Below, piece after piece: positions 40,695 through 48,768 of a stretch of 64,000 nt of DNA (its first letter is position 1; each line of letters begins with the position of its first letter). Both the position numbers and the translations under genes were made by a program. The stretch spans positions 362,211 through 426,210 of the forward strand of contig JAUNPV010000001.1 of the NCBI GenBank assembly GCA_030536515.1, written 5' to 3'. The DNA comes from Eubacteriales bacterium. Its GTDB lineage: Bacteria; Bacillota; Clostridia; Oscillospirales; Oscillospiraceae. Under the pieces are notes generated by a model. It did no database searches. It was not told the DNA's origin and saw only the letters and a program-made list of their open reading frames with translations.

Positions 40695-41048
40695 ATGGAA
40701 TACAAAGGTTGTTTTGACACGGTGCATGGTTTGATTGAGGATGCCTCCAAAGAGTTCGGTGCGGCTTTTGTTGTCTCGCCGGAAAAAACCGAGCAGGTCA
40801 GCAGAGCTTGCGAGAAAGTCGATGCGCTTTTTGAAGAGATTGATTGCTCCGTCATTGACGCGAGTGTCAATATGGATAACAAGGTGCTGACTATCAGTAT
40901 CTTCTGCGATGAGGTCATTCTGGAAAATGGCAGAGAGAATGGTTTCTGCAAACTTTTGCAGGAGGTCACTTCGTTCTCTATTTCTAAGGCGGCAGAAGAT
41001 ACTCTGCGGCTCGATATGAATATCGCTGGTGTATGGCAGGCGGCCTAA
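40695..41048 (+). CDS. Hypothetical protein, 117 aa
   Basis: ATG at 40695, in the same operon. Reads MEYKGCFDTVHGLIEDASKE and ends LRLDMNIAGVWQAA. Its layout (helix, acidic middle, strand end) is similar to the preceding protein. Function unknown. Confidence 0.5.
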   Translation: MEYKGCFDTVHGLIEDASKEFGAAFVVSPEKTEQVSRACEKVDALFEEIDCSVIDASVNMDNKVLTISIFCDEVILENGRENGFCKLLQEVTSFSISKAAEDTLRLDMNIAGVWQAA

Positions 41049-41083
41049 TTCACTATGCAAATTGCTTTCATAGGAGGAATTGA

Positions 41084-41314
41084 GTGGATGATAGAAGACG
41101 GGGGCAGCTCAGAGACGCCCTCAATATGTTGAGCAATGCCGCTTCTGTGGTAGAAAGGGTTTGTGACAAGGAGCAGGACTGTGTTGATAACTACCCTGAA
41201 AATCTGCAAAGCACAGAACGGTTTGAAAAGATGGAAGACGCATTGGATAGTCTGAATGATGCGCTCGAAAAAATCGACGACGCAAAAAGCCACATTCAGT
41301 CTGCTATCCAGTAA
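41084..41314 (+). CDS. Small helical protein, 76 aa
   Basis: GTG start after TAGGAGG. Entirely helical and coiled (RDALNMLSNAASVVERVCDK, EDALDSLNDALEKIDDAKSH). Similar helical small proteins occur in phages. Function unknown. Confidence 0.5.
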   Translation: MDDRRRGQLRDALNMLSNAASVVERVCDKEQDCVDNYPENLQSTERFEKMEDALDSLNDALEKIDDAKSHIQSAIQ

Positions 41315-41345
41315 AGAAAAAGCAGGGCGTGATTGCCCTGCTCTT

Positions 41346-42152
41346 TTACTCCTCAAACAAATAGTCCGGCAGTTCCAGCTTGAACCCCATCAGGACTTTT
41401 CCGTAGCACTTTACGGAGCTGCCACTATCCGATGACACAAAGACATTCGTGTTACGAAGTTCTGGGTTCGCGGATACTAACTCAAGGTTCCCATTTTCAT
41501 CTACATAGTACTGTTTGCAGTACATTGCGCCATCCACACAGAAGATACCAACATCGCCGATAGCCATTTCCGCATCCTTTTTCACATATACCATGTCGCC
41601 ATCGTGAATATATGGGAACATACTATTTCCCTGGATGTTTACGGCGTAATCTGCTTCGTCTGGGACACTGTTGTCCACCAGAATCATCTCAAAGTCAGCG
41701 CCGTCAAGCGGGACAGATGTACCGGCTGCGGATGGTGTAGTATATCGTGGGATATACCGCTCTCTCTCGGTACTTGCAAGCTGGATAACCTTGCTGCGGT
41801 TCTTCGGCTTTGCCGCCAGGTCAATACGCTCTTTCTCCAAAGAGCATACGGTGTTCACGATTTTTTTGCCGTGGGAATCAAGCCCACGATAGTCCTGTAG
41901 GAAGCGTTTCTCTGCGGGAGAAAGTATAAAAGTGTAGTTTTGTTCGCTTCCTTTCGGCTGAATATCAAGAAGCGTATCTATCGATGTGTTCAGAAAACGC
42001 CCAAGCGCAATCAAGGCATCCATGTTCGGCTTTTTCGTGTTGTGTTCCCACGACCTAACAGCAACGGTAGAGACTCCGACAGCAGAACTCAAATCCTGCT
42101 GTGTATATCCGCGCTCCAAACGCAGATTTTTCAGGCGCTGGCCGAAGTCCAT
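41346..42152 (-). CDS. LexA/CI-like repressor with S24 peptidase domain
   Basis: A 268-residue phage-type repressor. HTH at residues 5-40 (RLKNLRLERGYTQQDLSSAV, VSTVAVRSWE). The S24 domain has a self-cleavage-type Ala143-Gly144 site (SAAGTS), catalytic Ser177 (GNSMFP) and Lys213 (YCKQYY). Start ATG at 42152 after GGAGG; an in-frame extension to 42191 has no site. It should hold lysogenic-type control and be inactivated after DNA damage through RecA. Its promoter lies at 42242-42270. Confidence 0.9.
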   Translation of the reverse strand: MDFGQRLKNLRLERGYTQQDLSSAVGVSTVAVRSWEHNTKKPNMDALIALGRFLNTSIDTLLDIQPKGSEQNYTFILSPAEKRFLQDYRGLDSHGKKIVNTVCSLEKERIDLAAKPKNRSKVIQLASTERERYIPRYTTPSAAGTSVPLDGADFEMILVDNSVPDEADYAVNIQGNSMFPYIHDGDMVYVKKDAEMAIGDVGIFCVDGAMYCKQYYVDENGNLELVSANPELRNTNVFVSSDSGSSVKCYGKVLMGFKLELPDYLFEE

Positions 42153-42241
42153 GATGACTATCCTCCGTAATTTGAGATTGGTTGTTGACACGACCCATTA
42201 TTTGTGGTAGCATTAACACCGTAACTACTGTTTGCATTGAC

Positions 42242-42270
42242 AGGATAGCATAAACTTATGTTTCTGTCAA
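42242..42270 (-). promoter_or_regulatory. Promoter of the LexA-like repressor gene
   Basis: On the minus strand TTGACA (42265-42270), 17-bp spacer, TATCCT (42242-42247). The spacer includes CATAAACTTATG, a near palindrome, and a loose inverted repeat (GTAG...CTAC) spans 42208-42230; either could be an operator. The transcript would have a leader of about 85 nt. Confidence 0.55.
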
Positions 42271-42272
42271 TA

Positions 42273-42430
42273 GGAAAAAGAATAGCCCGCCTTTCGACGG
42301 ACTATCCCATGTTGCATACTGCCGATGAACACAAACTCAAGAAAACAGTATGCGAGCAGCCCATAGATTTACAGGCCGTGGTCATAACAACACCACTCAT
42401 CATGACCCACTTGTAGTATAACATGGGCTT
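42273..42430 (-). ncRNA. Candidate small RNA with three-way junction and its own terminator
   Basis: This gap holds no ORF but a full set of stems. Outer stem: 42306-42313 with 42420-42427. Two inner hairpins: 42314-42321 with 42346-42353 (GCATACTG/CAGTATGC) and 42378-42385 with 42402-42410 (one bulge). On the minus strand the next element is a 10-bp stem with GAAA loop (42282-42291 with 42296-42305, two G-U pairs) followed by TCTTTTTCC, a terminator. It ends directly before the repressor -35 box. No clear promoter was found upstream of 42430 on the minus strand. Confidence 0.5.
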
Positions 42431-42463
42431 CCTCATAAATCAATGGAGGTTTCTGACTACGAG

Positions 42464-42787
42464 ATGAAAAAAAGAGTTTCTGTGAGGGAACTGAAGGAAT
42501 ACTGTTCCCAAAACAAACCGCAACAGGTTCTCTTCTACACGGAGAATCAGGAATGGTATCGTGTGGCAGACCCCTGCAAAATCAGATTGTCCTTCCCAAT
42601 TATGTTGATATGCGAAAATCCCAATCTGATTTGCCTAAAGTCCGAGACAAGTACTATGTGCATCGACCGGATAAAATTTGCCGAAATCAATAGCGACGCC
42701 AATCCTTTGGGTACTATACTCACGGTAAGCTGCGGTAACATGAAAGCTGTGGAGCCCGAGAAAACCTACACCCTTATTTTCTCATAA
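42464..42787 (+). CDS. Hypothetical protein, 107 aa
   Basis: ATG at 42464 after TGGAGG; the ATG at 42443 lies inside that site. Basic start (MKKRVSVRELKEYCSQN), then a beta-rich domain (IMLICENPNLICLKSE, FAEINSDANPLGTILTV). It precedes the MazF-like gene by 94 bp. It does not look like a known MazE or PemI antitoxin, but a partner role cannot be excluded. Confidence 0.5.
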   Translation: MKKRVSVRELKEYCSQNKPQQVLFYTENQEWYRVADPCKIRLSFPIMLICENPNLICLKSETSTMCIDRIKFAEINSDANPLGTILTVSCGNMKAVEPEKTYTLIFS

Positions 42788-42881
42788 ACTTTTTATGTTG
42801 TCTATATAATTGACTTGACTTGAAACCGCCATTATGCTATACTCCAACTATCAACATAATTGAATTGAAGGAGTTAGTACC

Positions 42882-43319
42882 TTGGGTTTTCATCATAATG
42901 AGCAGCGAGTCCCTCAAATTGGGGAAGTATATCTGATGGACTTTGGAGGAAGCGGCTGCGAACAAAATGGCTGGCGCCCCGGTGTTGTTTTTCAGAACAA
43001 TGTCGGCAACGCACACAGTCCAAACATCATCGCCCTTCCCCTCACCAGTTCCATTAAGAAAGCCGGACAGCCCACCCATGTTGTTATCAAGTCGGCTGAC
43101 AGTGGCCTTCGTTTGGATAGCATGGTTCTGTGCGAGAATCCCGAATGTATGTCGAAAGAACGCATCGGTCAGTATATCACCACATTGTCCAACCGCTATA
43201 TGCGGCAGATAGCAGCAGCAAATCTCCTCGCTACCTCCGCTATTTCATTTCTGGATACTGAGGTGCTGCTTGCCGTTTGGCATAAGGCAATCCGCTTGAA
43301 TGCTGCCGTTCCGGCATAA
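42882..43319 (+). CDS. MazF/PemK-family toxin-like protein
   Basis: A 145-residue protein of the CcdB/PemK fold: PQIGEVYLMDFGGSGCEQNG, WRPGVVFQNNVGN, NIIALPLTSSIKKAGQPTHV, LDSMVLCENPE. GEVYLMDF and RPGVVFQN are the family's RNA-binding strands. TTG start after AAGGAG. Members cut single-stranded RNA at short sequences. No typical antitoxin gene adjoins it; it may be controlled by the phage repressors or act as a nuclease in its own right. Confidence 0.85.
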   Translation: MGFHHNEQRVPQIGEVYLMDFGGSGCEQNGWRPGVVFQNNVGNAHSPNIIALPLTSSIKKAGQPTHVVIKSADSGLRLDSMVLCENPECMSKERIGQYITTLSNRYMRQIAAANLLATSAISFLDTEVLLAVWHKAIRLNAAVPA

Positions 43320-43348
43320 CCCTACATACAATTAACGGGAGGTTCGCC

Positions 43349-44299
43349 ATGTACAATGAAGGGTTAAAGATAAACTTCATCCGCAACTATACACAAAGCA
43401 TCAATACCGCGAATGTGGCAACAACGGTATTTACCGCGTTTGAGCCGCATGAAGAGGCATGGGGTGCTGATTTGTGTACGAAAAGCACCGAGGAACTACA
43501 GCCTGTGATTGATGAAATCGTAGGATTGCGCTCCAAAAGTCAATGGATGTCGCTGACGATACTGAAAGAGTATGTCAAGTGGTGTATCACCATGAATGTG
43601 CCGGGTGCCTGCGATGGGATGCTTCGTATCACAGCAGTCGGTCTTGACAAGGTCAGAAAGCAGATGGTCACAAGCCCGCTGCATCTCCAGCGGTATCTCA
43701 ACGAGGTCTTTGACCCAGAGGGCGACGAGACCATCGACAATCTCTACCGCTGTTACTATTGGATGGCGTTTTCCGGCATTCGGGAAGAAGACACGCTAAG
43801 CATCACGGCTTCGGATGTAGACTTCATGGATATGTCCATTCGGTACGGTGAGAACTGTGTTCCTCTTTACCGTGAATCCCTTCCTGCATTTCATAATGCG
43901 GTGGAGCTTTCTGGTTTTTTGTACAAACATCCGAATTACGCAAAGGAAATTCGGCGTGACAGAGTTCCTGGCGATACCATTATGCGTGGGGTTCGGGCTA
44001 CCACAAAAACCATGTCTATTCGCTCCATGCTTTCGCACCGCTCTGCCGCCGCACTTCAGGATGGCAAGACAAAGCAGCAGTTAAGCTTCTACAGAGTATG
44101 GATGTCCGGGCTTTTCTATCGGATGTACGAGAGAGAGCGAGCTGGTATTCCAGTGGACTTCTCTGATGCAGCAGTTGATTTCATGTCCGGGCGGACATAT
44201 GTTGTTAAAGGCAGGGTCAAGCTGGAGCACAAACAAAACAAAATTGAAAAAGACTATATGGAAGATTACCAGCGTTGGAAGCTGGCTTTCCTGATGTAA
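43349..44299 (+). CDS. Tyrosine-recombinase-like protein with degenerate active site
   Basis: A 316-residue protein. Residues 20-80 resemble a core-binding SAM-like domain (FEPHEEAWGADLCTKSTEEL, WMSLTILKEYVKWCI). YYWMAFSGIREEDTLSITAS carries the box I Arg context. The later HxxR and catalytic Tyr cannot be found in proper context (SFYRVWMSGLFYRMYE; DYMEDYQRWK). It may be an inactive relative used in DNA binding. CGGGAGG precedes the ATG. Confidence 0.55.
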   Translation: MYNEGLKINFIRNYTQSINTANVATTVFTAFEPHEEAWGADLCTKSTEELQPVIDEIVGLRSKSQWMSLTILKEYVKWCITMNVPGACDGMLRITAVGLDKVRKQMVTSPLHLQRYLNEVFDPEGDETIDNLYRCYYWMAFSGIREEDTLSITASDVDFMDMSIRYGENCVPLYRESLPAFHNAVELSGFLYKHPNYAKEIRRDRVPGDTIMRGVRATTKTMSIRSMLSHRSAAALQDGKTKQQLSFYRVWMSGLFYRMYERERAGIPVDFSDAAVDFMSGRTYVVKGRVKLEHKQNKIEKDYMEDYQRWKLAFLM

Positions 44300-44311
44300 G
44301 GCGGTGAAAAA

Positions 44312-44833
44312 ATGGGTATCGGAGATTTGTTTTCAATCTTTGCAGGCGGTGCTTGGCTTGCCACAGAAACAGCCAAAGAGATTGGTGAACGAGCTGTCGG
44401 CGAAGAGCGCAGCCGTTTAATCAAGGCATATATCGCAGAACACACCGACCCCGAACTGGAGCAGCGTATGATGGAGGATGTAAAGAATCCCGATATGTAC
44501 GATGCGGTTTGGGAGCGTATCGAGTCTTTTAAGCGAGACAATCCTGTTTTCTGCGATGAGGAAGCCAAGAAGTCTCTCATCAAGAAGTACGATGGTACTT
44601 ATGGTTATACCAGTCGTTTTGGCTGGCAGAATGTCGGTGAGGAGAGACTCCCATTCCGTACCGCAAACGGAAGCCTATATGGGAAAAGCCAATATCAGGA
44701 TTTGGAATTGGACGGGAACCGTAATATTGCAGTCATGCTTTTGATGCAGACATACGGTAAAATGAAATTGTCCCATGCAAAGACAACGGCTGAAAAGCTT
44801 TATCCCATTCCCAAGACTAACCGAAATTGGTAA
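44312..44833 (+). CDS. Hypothetical protein, 173 aa
   Basis: Follows the recombinase-like gene by 12 bp. An N-terminal hydrophobic segment (LFSIFAGGAWLATETAKEIG) may be a peripheral anchor; the rest is charged (EERSRLIKAYIAEHTDPELE, YGKMKLSHAKTTAEKLYPIP). Not recognised. Confidence 0.5.
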   Translation: MGIGDLFSIFAGGAWLATETAKEIGERAVGEERSRLIKAYIAEHTDPELEQRMMEDVKNPDMYDAVWERIESFKRDNPVFCDEEAKKSLIKKYDGTYGYTSRFGWQNVGEERLPFRTANGSLYGKSQYQDLELDGNRNIAVMLLMQTYGKMKLSHAKTTAEKLYPIPKTNRNW

Positions 44834-44835
44834 TT

Positions 44836-44863
44836 AGAGAACCTGCATCAAGCAGGTTTCTCT
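44836..44863 (+). terminator. Terminator before the replication operon
   Basis: AGAGAACCTGC, loop ATCAA, GCAGGTTTCTCT (one bulge) and then TTACATAT. Moderately strong and short T-run. It separates the gene at 44312 from the HD-domain gene. Confidence 0.55.
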
Positions 44864-44876
44864 TTACATATATCAA

Positions 44877-44892
44877 CACAATTAAATAAAAT
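44877..44892 (+). promoter_or_regulatory. 16-bp element CACAATTAAATAAAAT, copy 1
   Basis: Identical to 48735-48750. Both copies lie about 25 bp before the start of a gene group (HD protein here; primase there). The preceding bases are also similar (TCAACA and TCATCA). It may be part of a phage promoter or a 5'-leader signal. Confidence 0.4.
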
Positions 44893-44916
44893 ACAAGATT
44901 GAAAGGAGTGGTTCCT

Positions 44917-45495
44917 ATGGGCGAGTTAAAGGAGAGATTTATTTCTGTGTACAATAACGCAGTACACAGAGATGGCTCCGATATGCTTCTGCGATGGTTG
45001 GAGGATTCCGATTTCTTCGTTGCACCAGCATCCACAAAGTTCCACGGCTGCCATGAAGGTGGGCTTCTTCAGCATTCCCTGAATGTGTATGACTGCTTAA
45101 AGAGGGGGCTGGCAAACGCCGGATTACAAAACAGTTATCCTGCGGAAACAGTTGCTGTTGTTTCGCTGCTTCACGACATTTGCAAGGTCAACTTCTACAA
45201 GAAAGGCTTTCGCAATGTCAAAGATGAGGAGACAGGCCAGTGGTACAAAAAAGAGGTCTATGAAATCGATGAGAAGTTCCCCTGCGGAGAGCACGCAGAC
45301 AAATCTGTCATTCTTATTCAGAACTTCATGCATCTTGAGCCGGAGGAAATTCTCGCTATCCGCGCTCATATGGGCGGTTGGGACACAGCAGTAAAGGGCG
45401 GGAACGCTTTTATCGGCAAAATTTTTGAGCGGAGTAAGCTTGCTGTCCTGCTGCATCTTGCCGATATGGAAGCTACTTATCTTTGCGGCGAATAA
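44917..45495 (+). CDS. HD-domain phosphohydrolase
   Basis: A 192-residue HD-superfamily hydrolase. HGCHEGGLLQHSLNVYDCL, then SLLHDICKVNFY give the H...HD metal motif. ATG at 44917 after AAAGGAG. It heads the ERF-SSB-nuclease-helicase operon. Known relatives act on nucleotides, RNA 3' ends or cyclic nucleotides; the substrate is unknown. It could supply dNMPs or heal nucleic acid ends. Confidence 0.8.
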   Translation: MGELKERFISVYNNAVHRDGSDMLLRWLEDSDFFVAPASTKFHGCHEGGLLQHSLNVYDCLKRGLANAGLQNSYPAETVAVVSLLHDICKVNFYKKGFRNVKDEETGQWYKKEVYEIDEKFPCGEHADKSVILIQNFMHLEPEEILAIRAHMGGWDTAVKGGNAFIGKIFERSKLAVLLHLADMEATYLCGE

Positions 45496-45513
45496 AAGGA
45501 AAGAAGGTTATTT

Positions 45514-46215
45514 ATGTCAGAGCAGACAAGCAACATTTATCAAAAGCTTGCTAAGGTCAGAAAACAGGTCGAAGTCATCCGGAAAAACAAAAGCGGCTAC
45601 GGCTACAAGTATGTCACCGAAGATGAAATTCTCGCAAAAATCTCGGTTTTTATGGACAAGTATCACCTGTCTCTGGTTCCCAGTATTCAGCCCGGAACCA
45701 CAAGGGTAGAACCCTATACATATAAGAAGACCAAAACGACCGGCAAGGGCGAGTTTTACGAGGAGAACAACAACGAGATTCTGGTAAGCGCCGACATGGT
45801 ATGGTCTTGGGTCAACAATGATAACCCCGAGGAGCGTATCGATGTCAGCTGGGCGCTCGTTGGACAGCAAGGTGACGCTTCACAGGCGTTTGGTTCCGGT
45901 CTGACTTACTCCAGCCGGTACTTCCTTCTCAAGTATTTTAATATCGCAACGCCGGATGATGACCCCGATAATTTCCGCAGCAAGCAGCGTGCTGCTGAGG
46001 CGGCTGAGGACAAGATGATTGCAGAGGGTATCATCCAGAGTTTTGACGAGACGGTCAAGCACTTCCTTGAGTCCAATAAGGATAAGGCGGAGGATGTGAA
46101 AAAGTTTGTGTCCAAGTACGCAAAGGGCGGCAACTATTTTGCCATCACCGAGTCAGCTCTTGCCGGTAAATTGCTGGCAGAGTTCAAAGAGACATTCAGT
46201 ATCAAGGAGGAGTAA
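45514..46215 (+). CDS. ERF-family single-strand annealing recombinase
   Basis: A 233-residue phage recombinase. The ERF core is clear: KVRKQVEVIRKNKSGYGYKY, FMDKYHLSLVPSIQPG, DASQAFGSGLTYSSRYFLLK and FNIATPDDDPD. It anneals complementary single strands in phage recombination, usually with an exonuclease and SSB, which are the next two genes. Confidence 0.9.
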   Translation: MSEQTSNIYQKLAKVRKQVEVIRKNKSGYGYKYVTEDEILAKISVFMDKYHLSLVPSIQPGTTRVEPYTYKKTKTTGKGEFYEENNNEILVSADMVWSWVNNDNPEERIDVSWALVGQQGDASQAFGSGLTYSSRYFLLKYFNIATPDDDPDNFRSKQRAAEAAEDKMIAEGIIQSFDETVKHFLESNKDKAEDVKKFVSKYAKGGNYFAITESALAGKLLAEFKETFSIKEE

Positions 46216-46218
46216 CAC

Positions 46219-46590
46219 ATGGGTTTTCGCACAGGTGCTTATGCAAAGGTCTGGGAAGTGACGCCGATGAGCGACACCAGCACGAAGGTTCGTATGTCCA
46301 TCAGTCGAAAGAACAAACAGTCTGGCGAGTATGAACAGGATTTTTCCGGTTTCGTTCTCGCCATCGGAACGGCGGCAGCAAAGAAAGCTGCCAGTTTGAA
46401 AGAGGGCAACCGCATCAAACTCGGCGATGTGGATGTGACAACCAAGTACGACAAAGAGAAAAAGGTTACATATACCAACTTCAAAATGTTCTCCTTTGAG
46501 CTTGACGGAGAGGAACCTCGTGACAGCAGTACAGAGCCGCAGCCCACAGTTGATGAGGGCGAAATCGACGACAACCGCCTGCCTTTCTAA
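46219..46590 (+). CDS. Single-stranded DNA-binding protein-like
   Basis: A 123-residue OB-fold-type protein (YAKVWEVTPMSDTSTKVRMS, FVLAIGTAAAKKAASL, YTNFKMFSFELDGEE) with an acidic tail and the SSB-type tip DDNRLPF. Three bp from the ERF gene. It would coat phage single-stranded DNA and dock partner proteins through the tip. Confidence 0.75.
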   Translation: MGFRTGAYAKVWEVTPMSDTSTKVRMSISRKNKQSGEYEQDFSGFVLAIGTAAAKKAASLKEGNRIKLGDVDVTTKYDKEKKVTYTNFKMFSFELDGEEPRDSSTEPQPTVDEGEIDDNRLPF

Positions 46591-46602
46591 AGGTGGCGGA
46601 CT

Positions 46603-47388
46603 ATGGGAGAAATCAATTACGCACCGCTCATTGATGATATGGTCTGGAGCTACTCCCGTATCAAAGCTTTCGTAGATTGCACATATCGATTTTATCTGAA
46701 GTACATCCGGCATATCCACGGCAAAGAAATGTTTTTCGCAAGCTATGGCACATTCATGCACAAGCTGATTGAAACCTACTTCAAGGAGGGAAAATCCCCG
46801 CGCCAGTTGACAGACATTTACCTGCGAGATTTCAAGAAAGAGGTTGTCGGTCGGGCGCCAAATAAAACGGTCTTCGGGAACTACTTCACTGGTGGTCTTG
46901 AGTATTTGCGTGGCATCCACCCGTTTCCGTATCGACCTGCAGCCATTGAAAAGAAGGTGGATTTCAAGGTGAATGGAATCCCCTTCATTGGCTACATTGA
47001 TTTTCTTGGAGAGCTGGATGGCTCCCTCTATGTGGTGGATAACAAGTCCAGGGTTTTGAAGCCTCGGAGCAAGCGAGAGAAACCGACCAAAACGGACGAG
47101 GAACTGGACGCTTATCTTAGGCAGCTGTACCTCTATTCGGCTGCGGTCGAGGAGGAATACGGTGTTCGGCCTCACAAGCTTTGCTTCAACTGTTTCCGCA
47201 CCGATACCTTCATCGAAGAGCCGTTCTTGGATAGGGACTATGAAGGTGCGAAACAATGGCTTGCAGAAATGATTTCCGAGATACGGCAAGAATCAGATTT
47301 CAAACCGTCATGTGAGTTTTTCAAATGTACCCATCTCTGCGAAATGCAGGATGAGTGCGAGTACTATCAGTTAATGAAGAAGAGGTGA
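46603..47388 (+). CDS. Cas4/RecB-like PD-(D/E)XK nuclease with Fe-S cysteines
   Basis: A 261-residue nuclease. Motifs: WSYSRIKAFVDCTYRFYLKY (with Cys26), GTFMHKLIETYF, GYIDFLGELDGSLYVVDNKS (Asp and Lys of PD-(D/E)XK) and RQLYLYSAAV (QxxxY motif). Four cysteines at about 237-252 (CEFFKC, CEMQDEC), with Cys26, fit an AddB/Cas4-type iron-sulfur cluster. It probably makes ends for ERF annealing. No cas genes or CRISPR array are nearby. Confidence 0.87.
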   Translation: MGEINYAPLIDDMVWSYSRIKAFVDCTYRFYLKYIRHIHGKEMFFASYGTFMHKLIETYFKEGKSPRQLTDIYLRDFKKEVVGRAPNKTVFGNYFTGGLEYLRGIHPFPYRPAAIEKKVDFKVNGIPFIGYIDFLGELDGSLYVVDNKSRVLKPRSKREKPTKTDEELDAYLRQLYLYSAAVEEEYGVRPHKLCFNCFRTDTFIEEPFLDRDYEGAKQWLAEMISEIRQESDFKPSCEFFKCTHLCEMQDECEYYQLMKKR

Positions 47389-47394
47389 TGAGAA

Positions 47395-48726
47395 ATGCTG
47401 GCAAATGAAGATATGGCGCGGGTCGAAAGCGAAGCGGGTATTATCGCCACGCTGATTCACCATCCTGATTTTTCATACTACTCCGAGCAGCTGCTGCCAA
47501 ACCATTTCACAAACGAAGAGAACCGCTATATCTATCAGGCGATTTGCTCTCTTGCAAGAGATGGCATTGAACGCATTGACCCATACAATATTATCCAAGC
47601 GTTGACTGCTAAAGAGGCTACCCGGCGTTTTGCGGATGAGCTGAGCATCGACCAGCTCTATACGCTCATGGAAAACAGCGAAAACATCAGCCGAAATACA
47701 GTCGAGGAGTATAAGCTTCTCGTAAATAATGTGATGGACGCAGCGTTTCGCAGAGATACATACCAGCAATTAAAGGAATGCCAAAAGCTGTGTACACAAC
47801 CTTCTGCTGAGAACATCGAGCAGAAAATCTATAAGATGCTTGACGATGTGATGATGGAGTTTTCTACAACCAATGATGTCCCGGCCTATAAAGATGTGGT
47901 CGATAAATGCTGGGAGGAAATCAAAGGCCGTCAGGGCGCCGGTTACGCAGGAATCCCCTTCAAGTTCCCCGCTTTGAACGATTACGCCACCATTGAGCGT
48001 GGAGAGTTGTTCATCTTCGGCGCCGAACAGAAGCAGGGTAAGAGTATGATGCTGCTGAATTGTGCAGTGGATTTGCTTAAGCAGGATTACGCCGTGCTGT
48101 ATTTGGACAGCGAGTTGAACACACGGCTATTTACTTCCCGTATTCTTGCTCATCTGTCAGGCATTGAGTATAAGCGCCTCACCTCCGGTAACTACAGTGA
48201 GGAAGAGGAACAGCGGATTCTGGCGGCAAAAGAGTGGCTCAAGACTCGTAAGTTCACCCATATTTACATCCCCATGTTCGACCAGCAGAGTATTTATACC
48301 GCTGTCAACAAGGTCAAGCACACTCAGGGGCTGGATGTCCTTATCGTGGACTACTTCAAAGGCAAAGGCGAGGGTGATGCCTTCGATAGCTATCAGGAAC
48401 TTGGCCGTTTTGTGGATATGGTGAAGAACCAAATCTGCGGAGAGATGAATATTGCCGGTATCGGTGCGGCACAGGCAACTATCACAGGTAAGCTTGCCGA
48501 CAGCGCCAAGATTGCACGAAACGCTTCGACCATTGCCATGATTTCCGATAAAACACCGGAGGAAATCGAGGCAGACGGTGCGGAATGTGGCAATAAAAAG
48601 CTGCGTGTCACAGTCAATCGTAACGGTATGCAGATGACACAGGACGAATACATAGACTTGCTGTTTGATGGCAATCACATTCTCTATGAACAGGCTAAAC
48701 AGCATATTCCTCAGACGCCATTTTAA
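47395..48726 (+). CDS. Replicative DnaB-like helicase
   Basis: A 443-residue helicase. The N-terminal DnaB domain (residues 1-110: EAGIIATLIHHPDFSYYSEQ, LTAKEATRRFADEL) is followed by the RecA-like motor with Walker A FGAEQKQGKSMM, Walker B DVLIVDYFKG and sensor IGAAQAT. It would unwind the phage fork and work with the primase and polymerase genes that follow. A typical loader gene is not visible. Confidence 0.9.
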   Translation: MLANEDMARVESEAGIIATLIHHPDFSYYSEQLLPNHFTNEENRYIYQAICSLARDGIERIDPYNIIQALTAKEATRRFADELSIDQLYTLMENSENISRNTVEEYKLLVNNVMDAAFRRDTYQQLKECQKLCTQPSAENIEQKIYKMLDDVMMEFSTTNDVPAYKDVVDKCWEEIKGRQGAGYAGIPFKFPALNDYATIERGELFIFGAEQKQGKSMMLLNCAVDLLKQDYAVLYLDSELNTRLFTSRILAHLSGIEYKRLTSGNYSEEEEQRILAAKEWLKTRKFTHIYIPMFDQQSIYTAVNKVKHTQGLDVLIVDYFKGKGEGDAFDSYQELGRFVDMVKNQICGEMNIAGIGAAQATITGKLADSAKIARNASTIAMISDKTPEEIEADGAECGNKKLRVTVNRNGMQMTQDEYIDLLFDGNHILYEQAKQHIPQTPF

Positions 48727-48734
48727 TCCGTCAT

Positions 48735-48750
48735 CACAATTAAATAAAAT
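48735..48750 (+). promoter_or_regulatory. 16-bp element CACAATTAAATAAAAT, copy 2
   Basis: Second copy of the element at 44877-44892, here between the helicase and primase genes, 18 bp before the primase start region. AAAGGAGGAG follows. Confidence 0.4.
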
Positions 48751-48768
48751 GCGAAAGGAGGAGACGGT

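Noticed and set aside
46603-47388. Cas4 as a sign of a CRISPR system
   Set aside because: The nuclease sits in an ERF-SSB-helicase operon with no other cas gene or array, so a phage recombination role is more likely.
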